20,792 bases of DNA, taken from CAZZNQ01 sp964655775 (GTDB lineage Bacteria > Planctomycetota > Brocadiia > SM23-32). The stretch is from NCBI GenBank assembly GCA_964655775.1, contig CAZZNQ010000074.1:1-20792 (forward strand), read 5' to 3'. A program made the position numbers and the translations under genes. Numbering within the stretch: the first letter of the stretch is position 1; every line of letters starts with the position of its first letter. Shown piece by piece: positions 8,039 through 14,658 of the stretch. The notes beneath the pieces were generated by a model. It saw only the letters and a list, made by a program, of their open reading frames with translations, made no database searches and had not been told where the DNA came from.

Positions 8039-10230
8039 ACCAGCCCCTTCCGCTTCCTCAAAATCCATTCGGCCGTCATGCATGCCGCCAGCAGTGAATA
8101 GACGGCCGCATTGTCCCAGATGTCGCGCCTGCGTCGGGTCGTCAGCTTAAGGGGGTTGGCGCGTTCCTTCAGCCTCTCAAACAGGTCGTCCGACTGCGGC
8201 AGGTAGTAATAGCGGCCGCCGGCCTCCTCGGTCACAGCGGAAATCCGCCTGGCCAGCTTGAGGTCCGCTGCGGGGTCCTCCAGCTCCAGGTCCATGCGGC
8301 TCGCGTGGAAGTGTGAGCGGTCACTGCCGGCGTCCTCGCCGTTCATCGTGGCCTCCGCCGATACCAGGTAGTCGCCGGGTTCGCCCGCCGTGTATTCCGC
8401 AAGGTATGCATTGCGCTGGCGGGAGAAGGTGGCCGGCAGTTCGCTCTCCTGTCCGCCCGGGTCGGTCACTCGTAGCTCCAGCTGGGCGTCGCGCAGGGCA
8501 GCCAGGTCACCGGCGGAACGGCTGACCGTTACCTTCACCGTCTCGCCGACCAGCAGTTCCTGACGGCTCAGATCGACCACCAGACGGCCTTCGGGCTCCT
8601 CGTCCCAGCCGCCGGTCCATGTCACCAGTTGCCGCCAGAAGCGACGGTAGTAGTCCTGGGTGTCGCGCCGTGTAAAGAACCAGCGGAACGTCGTGTCCGC
8701 CATCAGGCAGGCCACCCGGCCCTTGCCGGCCTGTTGCACCACGAGCAGGGGGTTCCCGTCACCGTCCGTGGCCAGGACAGTGGCGCCACGCTTCGGCTTC
8801 ACGCCCGTCACTGCGCCGGCCAGGGGTGCCATCTCCTTCCACGCGTTCAAGGTTGCCTCGGTGGTCTCACCAAGCTCAACCACCGGATGATCGGCGTAGG
8901 CGGGCGAGACGGTGAACGGTTTCTCGCCTTCGTCGATGCCGACGTCGGGTTCCAGCGTCACGGCGAGGATTTCGGCCAGGGGCGTTCCGCGCCAGCCCCG
9001 CGGGCCGGCGGCCGTCGGCGTGACCAGCAGCACCAGACCCTTTCCTTCCTCCTGGACGGCATTCCGCAACTCGATCACGCGGCTGGGCATCATTGCCGAA
9101 TACGCCAGATCGCCAATGACTACCACGTCATAGCGGTCCACGTCCGATTGCTCCGGGGAGAGTGTCTGTCCCGGCAGCAGCAGCTCGCGCCGGCTTACCA
9201 GGTTCTGGGCCCCCTCGAGGGCTCGCGCCAGGAACTTGCTCTCCGGTCGCACCACGTCGAAGATGCCGGCGCGCACTCCCCGGCTGACCACCTTCATGTA
9301 GGTGCCGGCGGTGTTGTTGGTTGCCAGCAACTCGTCCGGCAGGGGGGCCACCGTCAGGTCCAGTTTGTAGTCTCCGATCTCCTCCGGCCTCAGTTGGAAC
9401 TCGACCGGTACCACCTCATCCGGATGGCCGACCGTCACGGTCTGGTGCAGGGGCGGCTGCCCCTGCATCGTCAGAGCGACCGTCGCGTCGCGCCCCTGGC
9501 ATCCGCGGAACTGAATCTGTGCACGCACCGGCACAATGGAGAAAACCAGCGCGGTCTTGGGCGCGGTCAGGGACAGCACCTTGACGTCGCGCAGCTCGGA
9601 AGTGGCCTCATCCTGGCCCACGCCCACGGTGTAGACAGGCACTCCTTGCTCGCCGAGCGAGGCGGCGACATCCACAGGATCGGGCGCCCCGGCGTTGTGC
9701 TTGAAGTCCCCCATGACGACCGCTGCGTCCACCTGAGTGCCCACGGCCTCCTCCAGCGCCTGCTGCAGCGACGCGCCGTACGCGCTGTAGCTCACCTCGG
9801 GGCCCCGGGGATCCGCATCTGCAGGCACAAGGCCACGGGCAAAGTCCACGCGCACCACGTCGTACTTCTCGGCAAGCTCGTCCAACTCGGCCCGGTTGTC
9901 GGCCAGCACCTGGTTGACCGCCGCCAGGCGCGTTACCTCCGTGGGCGTGTCCGCAATCTCCCTCATGCTGCGGCTCTTGTCCAGCATCAGTAGCAGCGGG
10001 CGTTTGATGGTCTCGTAGTGCGTTCTCTCCAGGCTGGGGCGAAACAAGCAGAGCACGAGCAGGGCGACCGTTACGAACCGCAAGCCGAGCAGCACGCGCC
10101 TCGTCGCCGGTGAGATGGGGCGTGTGGTGCGCCTGTACGCCAGTGCCGACAGGAGCACGCAGACCGCGCCCAGCGCCGCCAGCACCCACGGATTCAGGAA
10201 TGGTCTCAGTGCCAGCCCGGTTTCGTCCAC
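8035..10230 (-). CDS. VWA-domain membrane protein with glutamine-amidotransferase-like region
   Basis: A 731-residue membrane protein of the type common in PVC bacteria and relatives. It has two N-terminal membrane helices (about 13-32 and 46-64), then a von Willebrand factor A domain whose MIDAS begins with D84-K-S86-R-S88, followed by 'VVMGDFKHN' (second MIDAS Asp region). A beta-sandwich part follows, then an alpha/beta region ('DRYDVVVIGDLAYSAM', 'GKGLVLLVTP', 'GKGRVACLMADTTFRWFF') resembling the class I glutamine-amidotransferase-like fold found in these proteins, but without an obvious catalytic Cys. A last helix with a basic end ('AEWILRKRKGLV') closes the protein. No enzymatic role can be assigned; metal-dependent adhesion or assembly is typical of VWA domains. 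GTG start with GAGGGA five bases upstream and a good promoter at 10267-10294. Its stop overlaps the gmhB start. Confidence 0.85.
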   Translation of the reverse strand: MDETGLALRPFLNPWVLAALGAVCVLLSALAYRRTTRPISPATRRVLLGLRFVTVALLVLCLFRPSLERTHYETIKRPLLLMLDKSRSMREIADTPTEVTRLAAVNQVLADNRAELDELAEKYDVVRVDFARGLVPADADPRGPEVSYSAYGASLQQALEEAVGTQVDAAVVMGDFKHNAGAPDPVDVAASLGEQGVPVYTVGVGQDEATSELRDVKVLSLTAPKTALVFSIVPVRAQIQFRGCQGRDATVALTMQGQPPLHQTVTVGHPDEVVPVEFQLRPEEIGDYKLDLTVAPLPDELLATNNTAGTYMKVVSRGVRAGIFDVVRPESKFLARALEGAQNLVSRRELLLPGQTLSPEQSDVDRYDVVVIGDLAYSAMMPSRVIELRNAVQEEGKGLVLLVTPTAAGPRGWRGTPLAEILAVTLEPDVGIDEGEKPFTVSPAYADHPVVELGETTEATLNAWKEMAPLAGAVTGVKPKRGATVLATDGDGNPLLVVQQAGKGRVACLMADTTFRWFFTRRDTQDYYRRFWRQLVTWTGGWDEEPEGRLVVDLSRQELLVGETVKVTVSRSAGDLAALRDAQLELRVTDPGGQESELPATFSRQRNAYLAEYTAGEPGDYLVSAEATMNGEDAGSDRSHFHASRMDLELEDPAADLKLARRISAVTEEAGGRYYYLPQSDDLFERLKERANPLKLTTRRRRDIWDNAAVYSLLAACMTAEWILRKRKGLV

Positions 10231-10266
10231 CAGGGTCCCTCGTCGCGAGAATCGCCTCCGCCGATT

Positions 10267-10294
10267 ATTCTAACCGGGCATCCGGGGGATTCAA
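10267..10294 (-). promoter_or_regulatory. predicted sigma70-type promoter for VWA-gmhB operon
   Basis: Read on the minus strand: -35 TTGAAT (10294-10289), 16 bp spacer, -10 TAGAAT (10272-10267), five of six bases matching TATAAT. The predicted transcript starts near 10260, giving a leader of about 30 nt before the GTG at 10230. Confidence 0.5.
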
Positions 10295-10327
10295 CGCCGC
10301 TGGCTGTCCAGAGTCTGGCGGCGTGGC

Positions 10328-10355
10328 TTGACTCTGCGCCATGTTGGGACATAAT
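10328..10355 (+). promoter_or_regulatory. predicted sigma70-type promoter for small membrane protein gene
   Basis: -35 TTGACT (10328-10333), 16 bp spacer, -10 CATAAT (10350-10355, five of six matches). The predicted start near 10362 would make an ATG at 10364 nearly leaderless, while GTG 10418 gets a leader of about 55 nt. It diverges from the promoter at 10267-10294, with only 33 bp between the two -35 boxes. Confidence 0.5.
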
Positions 10356-10404
10356 GGTCCCGCATGGTCCGTGGGCGGCGCACTGGTGCGGTATTCGCTA
10401 ATGT

Positions 10405-10412
10405 GGGAGGAG
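10405..10412 (+). promoter_or_regulatory. strong Shine-Dalgarno that fixes the start at 10418
   Basis: GGGAGGAG lies five bases before GTG 10418. It supports GTG 10418 over ATG 10364, which has no such site and lies at the predicted transcription start. Confidence 0.7.
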
Positions 10413-10417
10413 CCATT

Positions 10418-10840
10418 GTGGACGCGAAGGAATACAAGATTCCGGCGGGGATGCTGGTCGTTGGCTTGGGGCTATTGCTCTTGCGCGCCGGCCTGGGTGC
10501 CGGTGAGGATCCCTTCTGGGCAGAGGCGTTGTACATTCTTCTCGGGCTGGCCGTTTCGGTTGCGATTGCCGTGCCCGTGTGTTTCCTTGCGGCGAGTCTC
10601 CTGGGGGTATCCTTCGGGCTGCTAAGTAGCGCGGTGCTGAAGCTGGCGGGCATCTTCGCGGTTACGTCCGCCATCCGGGCGTTTGTGCCCTTCTTCGGGG
10701 GAATCATCTCACTGGCAGTCTACCTTTCGCTCCTGGTTCTGCTGTTCGAACTCGAATGGTTCGAGGCGTTGGTGTATGCGATACTCCTTTGGCTCGTGAA
10801 CGTTCTCGTGGTAGTCGCTATTCTGGCTGCAGTTATGTGA
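10418..10840 (+). CDS. small multi-pass membrane protein, function unknown
   Basis: A 140-residue protein made almost entirely of hydrophobic helices: about 11-26, 37-61, 63-87, 90-110 and 112-140, so four or five membrane spans. Few polar residues fall inside the helices. Charged residues are confined to the N-terminus (DAKEYK) and to short loops such as 'GAGEDPFWAE' and 'FELEWFEA', the latter just before the last helix. I see no catalytic or binding motif and recognise no family. The start is GTG 10418, set by the GGGAGGAG site; the longer frame from 10364 would add 18 polar residues beginning at the predicted transcription start. It stands alone: divergent from the VWA gene and convergent with the dehydrogenase gene, whose stop lies 50 bp further on. 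That gap has only a 5-bp inverted repeat (CCGGA/TCCGG) and no clear terminator. Confidence 0.7.
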   Translation: MDAKEYKIPAGMLVVGLGLLLLRAGLGAGEDPFWAEALYILLGLAVSVAIAVPVCFLAASLLGVSFGLLSSAVLKLAGIFAVTSAIRAFVPFFGGIISLAVYLSLLVLLFELEWFEALVYAILLWLVNVLVVVAILAAVM

Positions 10841-10890
10841 AGGTCGGAAGAGGGAAGGGCCGGACTGGGTGCTCCGTTCCGGTGCAGGGC

Positions 10891-11943
10891 CTACGGCTTC
10901 AGGATGACGCCCAGTGCGCTGCCCGGTTCGCTGACCAGCGCCTCGGCGCCCTCGGAGAAGTCGTCCAGCGGGAGCCTGTGCGTGACCAGCATGTCCACGT
11001 CCAGCTCCTGCTCTGCGATGAAGCGCAAGGTCTCCTCCATGTTGCGCTTCGTATCCCATTCCACGAACACCTGCGGGTAGTCGCGACCGTGCTCCCACTC
11101 GACGTCATGGTATCCGGGTCCCGGGCGCGACGACGGCCGGATGTCCATGTTGCCGACCGCCACCGGCCACTGTTTGGTCTGGAATTGGGCCCCGCCTACC
11201 AGCGCCAGCCTTCCCATCGGATGGCCGTCGGGAGTGACTTTCATCATCTTGGCGACGTTGGCGACGACGTCTGTGGCGTCCCCACCGAAGGCGATGATGG
11301 CGCAATCGAGGCCGTATCCACGCGTGAACTCCCTCACCATCTCCATGTCGTCGTCCGATCCGTCCAGCAGCAGATCGGCGCCGCCGCGCTCGGCCAGGGC
11401 GCGCCTCATCTCCAGCAGGTCCATCGCGGCGACGTGCGTGCCGGCGATCTTGGCGAATTGGACGGAGATCTGGCCCAGAATGCCCAGCCCGACCACCAGC
11501 ACGTTCTCACCGATGCGCAGGTCGGCCCGCTGAACCGCGTGGAGCGCCGTTGCGCCCAGATGCGCAAAGGCGGCCTCCTCGAAGCTGATGACATCCGGCT
11601 TGGGGACCGTCAGGTTTCGGGGCACGGCCACGTAGTCGCTGTGCTGGGCGTATCCGCCGCCCATGCATGCCACTGCGAGGCCGCCGGCAATGTCTTCGCA
11701 TCCTTCGCCCGTGTCGATCACGACTCCCGCGCTGCTGTAGCCGAACTTCCGCGGCGGGGCATCGGGATCGGGGTTCTCGCGGCGCGCTTTCACTCCGCCC
11801 AGCTCGGTGCCGGGGCTGATGAGGGTGGCTCGGTTCTCGACCAGCACCTGTCCCCGTTGAAGTGCGGGTACATTGTCTTCCACAACGACGAACCGGCCTC
11901 TGCCGTCGATGGCAGCAACTCGTCTCTTGTCCGGGGTAGTCAT
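10891..11943 (-). CDS. medium-chain dehydrogenase/reductase (alcohol dehydrogenase-like), no zinc ligands
   Basis: A 350-residue NAD(P)-dependent oxidoreductase of the MDR superfamily. The N-terminal catalytic barrel shows 'VLVENRATLISPGTELGG' and 'KFGYSSAGVV'. The Rossmann fold has 'ENVLVVGLGILGQ' (GxGxxG at 152-157), with Asp175 ('AAMD') at the end of the second strand, suggesting NAD preference. The usual catalytic zinc set (Cys in place of Ser43, GHE motif) and the four-Cys structural zinc loop are absent. It belongs to the 'SPGTE' subgroup, whose members are usually annotated as zinc-binding dehydrogenases or related, often sugar- or polyol-acting. The substrate is unknown. Its ATG overlaps the stop of the upstream MFS gene as ATGA, so the transporter and enzyme are translationally coupled and may take up and oxidise the same compound (inference). 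Confidence 0.85.
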   Translation of the reverse strand: MTTPDKRRVAAIDGRGRFVVVEDNVPALQRGQVLVENRATLISPGTELGGVKARRENPDPDAPPRKFGYSSAGVVIDTGEGCEDIAGGLAVACMGGGYAQHSDYVAVPRNLTVPKPDVISFEEAAFAHLGATALHAVQRADLRIGENVLVVGLGILGQISVQFAKIAGTHVAAMDLLEMRRALAERGGADLLLDGSDDDMEMVREFTRGYGLDCAIIAFGGDATDVVANVAKMMKVTPDGHPMGRLALVGGAQFQTKQWPVAVGNMDIRPSSRPGPGYHDVEWEHGRDYPQVFVEWDTKRNMEETLRFIAEQELDVDMLVTHRLPLDDFSEGAEALVSEPGSALGVILKP

Positions 11944-13280
11944 GTCGCAAGTCCTTTCTTTTGAACAGCTTCGGTGCTCGCGTCGCCGTCCGCCGAGTTG
12001 TCATGCAGTCGCAGCAGCCACGCTGCCGCCAGCAGAACAGGTCCGCCGATGAGGAACACGTACGGTATGCCCAGGTTGTCGGCTATAAGGCCGAGCAGGG
12101 GGGCGACCAGCGCGGCCGTAACGGACGTGAGCTGGGCGAGAACGCTCAGCACCGTGGCCCGCTTCTGGGCGTCGGTGCGGTCACTTAGGTAGCCGGTGAC
12201 GATCGGCATGCGCAGGTTGCTGAGGGTGTAGAAGAAGAACAGCATCAACACGGCCAGCCCGAGCCCAATGTAGCGCAGCGCGACCGCCTCCGAGCCGTAG
12301 CCGATCCAGAGGAAGCCGCCGGCGAGACAGAACATGGCGCCGAAAACCCAGAACAGCGCGTTGAGCGCCCCGCCCATCTCGCCCAGCCGATCTGCCAGCC
12401 GCCCGCTGGCGCGCGACGAGTAGAACTCGTTGAGGTGTATCGCCGTGTAGACGACGGCGACTACGACGGCCGTGCGCTGCGTGTCCGTGTGAGCGAAGGC
12501 CAGCAGCGACGAGGTCGCCGCCAGCGTCACGGCAGCCTGCTTGAGTATGGGCTGCAGGTAGTCCTTGGCCACTTTGAAGAACGCCTTGGCGGTTGAGGCG
12601 TTGAGCAGCACTTTCAGAAGTTCCCGTGTGTCGCGGATGACGTGGAAGCTCTCCACGGTGTGACGGATCGCAGCCCTGAACGAGAAGTGGGCCTCGATCT
12701 TGCCGTCCAACTCCGACGGATAGGTGAACATCAGGCCGAGTCCCAGCACGTATGGCCCCATTGATGCCAGAAAGACGACCTCGTAGTCACGGGCAAAGAA
12801 AACCACGGCACCCGCAAGGAGCGCTGAGACCGCCGAGCCCATACGCGACCAGGAGCGCGTGGTGCCGTAGTAGTGGACTTTCAGGTCCGACAGGCCCTCC
12901 AGGTCCAGATGCTGCATGATCATGGACTTGTGGGTGCCGCTGCGTAGCGCCTCGCCGGCGCCGAACAGGATCATCGCCGGGACGAAGGCCCAGAATCGGC
13001 TCGTCAGGGAGAAGACGGCGAAGGCGATCAGGTAGGAGCTGAAAGCCATCACCATTGTGCGCCTGCGCCCGCTCACGTCGGCGACGATCCCGGTGGGTAT
13101 CTCCAGCAAGTATACGGCTACCTCCCGGATCGCCACCAGCGCGCCGAACTGCGTATAGCTCAGCCCCTTCTCGACCGTGAAGAAAAGAAGCAGGAATGGC
13201 TCAAAGAAGCGCAGATTCTTCAGGAAGCCGTAGGCCGAGAACTTGAAAAGCATGACCTTTTGGGAACGGTTCAGATCCAC
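11940..13280 (-). CDS. MFS transporter
   Basis: A major facilitator superfamily permease of about 446 residues with about 12 hydrophobic segments. Motif A-like loops are visible: 'TGIVADVSGRRRTM' between helices 2 and 3, 'SGRLADRLGEMGG' in the second half, and 'GYLSDRTDAQKRATV'. The substrate cannot be predicted. The longest open frame starts at ATG 13445, but the extra 55 residues are polar, Pro/Arg-rich and unlike an MFS N-terminus. They also lie over and upstream of a good promoter (13359-13387). I chose GTG 13280, with GGAGGAG 12 bases upstream; ATG 13253, just before 'LFKFSAYGFLKNLRFFEPF', is the alternative. The stop overlaps the start of the dehydrogenase gene by four bases. Confidence 0.85.
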   Translation of the reverse strand: MDLNRSQKVMLFKFSAYGFLKNLRFFEPFLLLFFTVEKGLSYTQFGALVAIREVAVYLLEIPTGIVADVSGRRRTMVMAFSSYLIAFAVFSLTSRFWAFVPAMILFGAGEALRSGTHKSMIMQHLDLEGLSDLKVHYYGTTRSWSRMGSAVSALLAGAVVFFARDYEVVFLASMGPYVLGLGLMFTYPSELDGKIEAHFSFRAAIRHTVESFHVIRDTRELLKVLLNASTAKAFFKVAKDYLQPILKQAAVTLAATSSLLAFAHTDTQRTAVVVAVVYTAIHLNEFYSSRASGRLADRLGEMGGALNALFWVFGAMFCLAGGFLWIGYGSEAVALRYIGLGLAVLMLFFFYTLSNLRMPIVTGYLSDRTDAQKRATVLSVLAQLTSVTAALVAPLLGLIADNLGIPYVFLIGGPVLLAAAWLLRLHDNSADGDASTEAVQKKGLAT

Positions 13281-13358
13281 GGCTCGGTCTGGCTCCTCCG
13301 TGCACGGGTGGCGATTCGGGCCGCCGAGCACGCCGGCCCTCCATCCTGGCGGGTCTTC

Positions 13359-13387
13359 CTTATACGCCATACCCGGGAGGGCTTCAA
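13359..13387 (-). promoter_or_regulatory. predicted sigma70-type promoter for MFS-dehydrogenase operon
   Basis: On the minus strand: -35 TTGAAG (13387-13382), 17 bp spacer, -10 TATAAG (13364-13359, five of six matches). Predicted transcription start near 13352, about 70 nt before GTG 13280. It excludes the upstream ATG 13445 and makes ATG 13370 unlikely as starts of the MFS protein. Confidence 0.5.
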
Positions 13388-13495
13388 GAGACGCACGGCT
13401 TTCGTTGCGCAGGCAAGGCGTGAACCGTACCATTGTCCGCGACATGACCGTATCCGGACATTCCGATCCCGAATAACCAACGCGAAAGGCGGACC

Positions 13496-14530
13496 ATGAA
13501 CCACCGCGAGCGCGTGATGAGGACGCTCGATTTCGAGCAGGTCGACCGCGTGGCCTTCGATCTGATGGAAGGGACGGTCTGGCCGGAGCTCATGGACTAC
13601 TTCCGGGCCCGTGAAGGGCTGGAGACGCCGGAGCAGGTGCTTGAGCATCTGGATACGGATTTCCGCTGGGTGGGTATGCTCTACGACGGCCCCGAGGAAC
13701 AGCCGCCGGCGGACGACCTGCCGGACGGGTGGCGCACCACCTACAGCGATGCCCTCTATGAACGTCCGCTCGTGGATGCCGAGACCGTGTCCGACGTCGA
13801 GGAATACTCCTGGCCGGACCCGGCCTGGTGGCGACCGGATGACTATACGGCCTTCCGAGCGAGGTGGCCCGATCACGCGATCGTCCTGTTCAGCGGCTGG
13901 AAGCCCCTGTTCTGCGCTGCCTGCAACGCGTTCGGGATGGAGGGTGCGCTGATGCGTATGGCCGGACAACCGGCGGTGTTCGAGGCATTTGTCGAGAGGC
14001 AGCACCGCTTTTGCATGGAATACTATGGGCGCATCCTGGCCGCGGCGGAGGGCCACTGCGACCTGTGCTGGCTGGGCGACGACTATGCCGGCAACAAGGC
14101 GATGCTGATGAGCCCGGCCTCATGGCGACGGTTCATCAAACCGCGCCTGGCCGAGCAAATGCATCTTGTGCATCAGCACGGTCTTCGCGTGCTGTTCCAC
14201 TCATGCGGGGCCGTGCGCGCCATTCTCCCGGACCTGGTCGAGATAGGGGTGGACGCGCTCCTGGTCTTCCAGACTACGGCTGCCGGCATGGAGCCGGAGT
14301 CCGTTGCGACGGAGTTCGGTGGGAGGCTGGCGTTCTACGGCGGCATCGATTGCCAGAAGCTGCTTACCTTCGGCACGCCGGAGCAGGTGCGCAAGCAGGT
14401 GCGGACGAACGTGGCGGCGTTCGCGGACTGCGGGGGCTACATCGTCGCCAACGCGCATTGCCATATCGCCAACATCCGTGGTGACAACATCGCAGCGATG
14501 TGCGATGAGGCGCGCCGGTGCAAGTTCTGA
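13496..14530 (+). CDS. uroporphyrinogen decarboxylase-family protein (methyltransferase-like)
   Basis: A 344-residue TIM-barrel protein of the URO-D superfamily, which includes haem-pathway HemE and cobamide-dependent methyltransferases such as MtaA/MtbA/CmuA. The start 'MNHRERVMRTLDFEQVDRVAFD' is typical. The segment 'GLRVLFHSCGAVRAILPDLVEIGVDALLVFQ' carries H235-x-C237, and 'NAHCHIAN' carries Cys322. This H-x-C...C pattern matches the zinc site that activates the thiol in the methyltransferase branch, and it is absent from HemE. True HemE also has N-terminal arginine-containing loops for porphyrin that I do not see. A methyltransferase or related role is therefore more likely than haem synthesis. 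No corrinoid protein is encoded nearby. Start: ATG 13496 after AAAGGCGG. A weak promoter-like pair (TTGCGC 13405, TACCAT 13428, 17 bp spacing) lies upstream. It is divergent from the MFS operon. Confidence 0.85.
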   Translation: MNHRERVMRTLDFEQVDRVAFDLMEGTVWPELMDYFRAREGLETPEQVLEHLDTDFRWVGMLYDGPEEQPPADDLPDGWRTTYSDALYERPLVDAETVSDVEEYSWPDPAWWRPDDYTAFRARWPDHAIVLFSGWKPLFCAACNAFGMEGALMRMAGQPAVFEAFVERQHRFCMEYYGRILAAAEGHCDLCWLGDDYAGNKAMLMSPASWRRFIKPRLAEQMHLVHQHGLRVLFHSCGAVRAILPDLVEIGVDALLVFQTTAAGMEPESVATEFGGRLAFYGGIDCQKLLTFGTPEQVRKQVRTNVAAFADCGGYIVANAHCHIANIRGDNIAAMCDEARRCKF

Positions 14531-14546
14531 GGTGGCGCGGCTCTGC

Positions 14547-14575
14547 TTGACAGTCTGCGGGGCATCTGAGACAAT
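14547..14575 (+). promoter_or_regulatory. predicted strong sigma70-type promoter for gnd operon
   Basis: -35 TTGACA (14547-14552, perfect consensus), 17 bp spacer, -10 GACAAT (14570-14575, four of six matches). Predicted transcription start near 14582, giving a leader of about 77 nt before ATG 14659. It is the only good promoter I find before the run of five plus-strand genes ending at 20594. Confidence 0.6.
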
Positions 14576-14658
14576 TGGCGTTTGGGGCGAAGTTTGGCCC
14601 GAATCCCACGCATTTGAGCATTTCACCGCAGTCCATCCCTCTTTCTGTGGAGCAGCCG

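Noticed and set aside
8629..9993. 454-codon plus-strand open frame opposite the VWA gene
   Set aside because: Low-complexity translation rich in His, Arg and Gln, with no ribosome site. The minus-strand VWA gene has a promoter, a start and recognisable domains.
10841..10890. possible terminator hairpin CCGGA...TCCGG
   Set aside because: The stem is five base pairs with a 13-base loop and no T-run; too weak to call.
10756..11964. 402-codon plus-strand open frame opposite the dehydrogenase gene
   Set aside because: The translation lacks any domain, and the minus-strand frame encodes a clear MDR enzyme coupled to the MFS gene.
13281..13445. N-terminal extension of the MFS protein to ATG 13445
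   Set aside because: It covers the predicted promoter, is polar and Pro/Arg-rich, and MFS proteins begin close to their first helix.
14575..14658. 28-codon extension of the 6-phosphogluconate dehydrogenase frame
   Set aside because: It begins with TTG inside the predicted -10 box, has no ribosome site, and the family starts just before the Rossmann strand.
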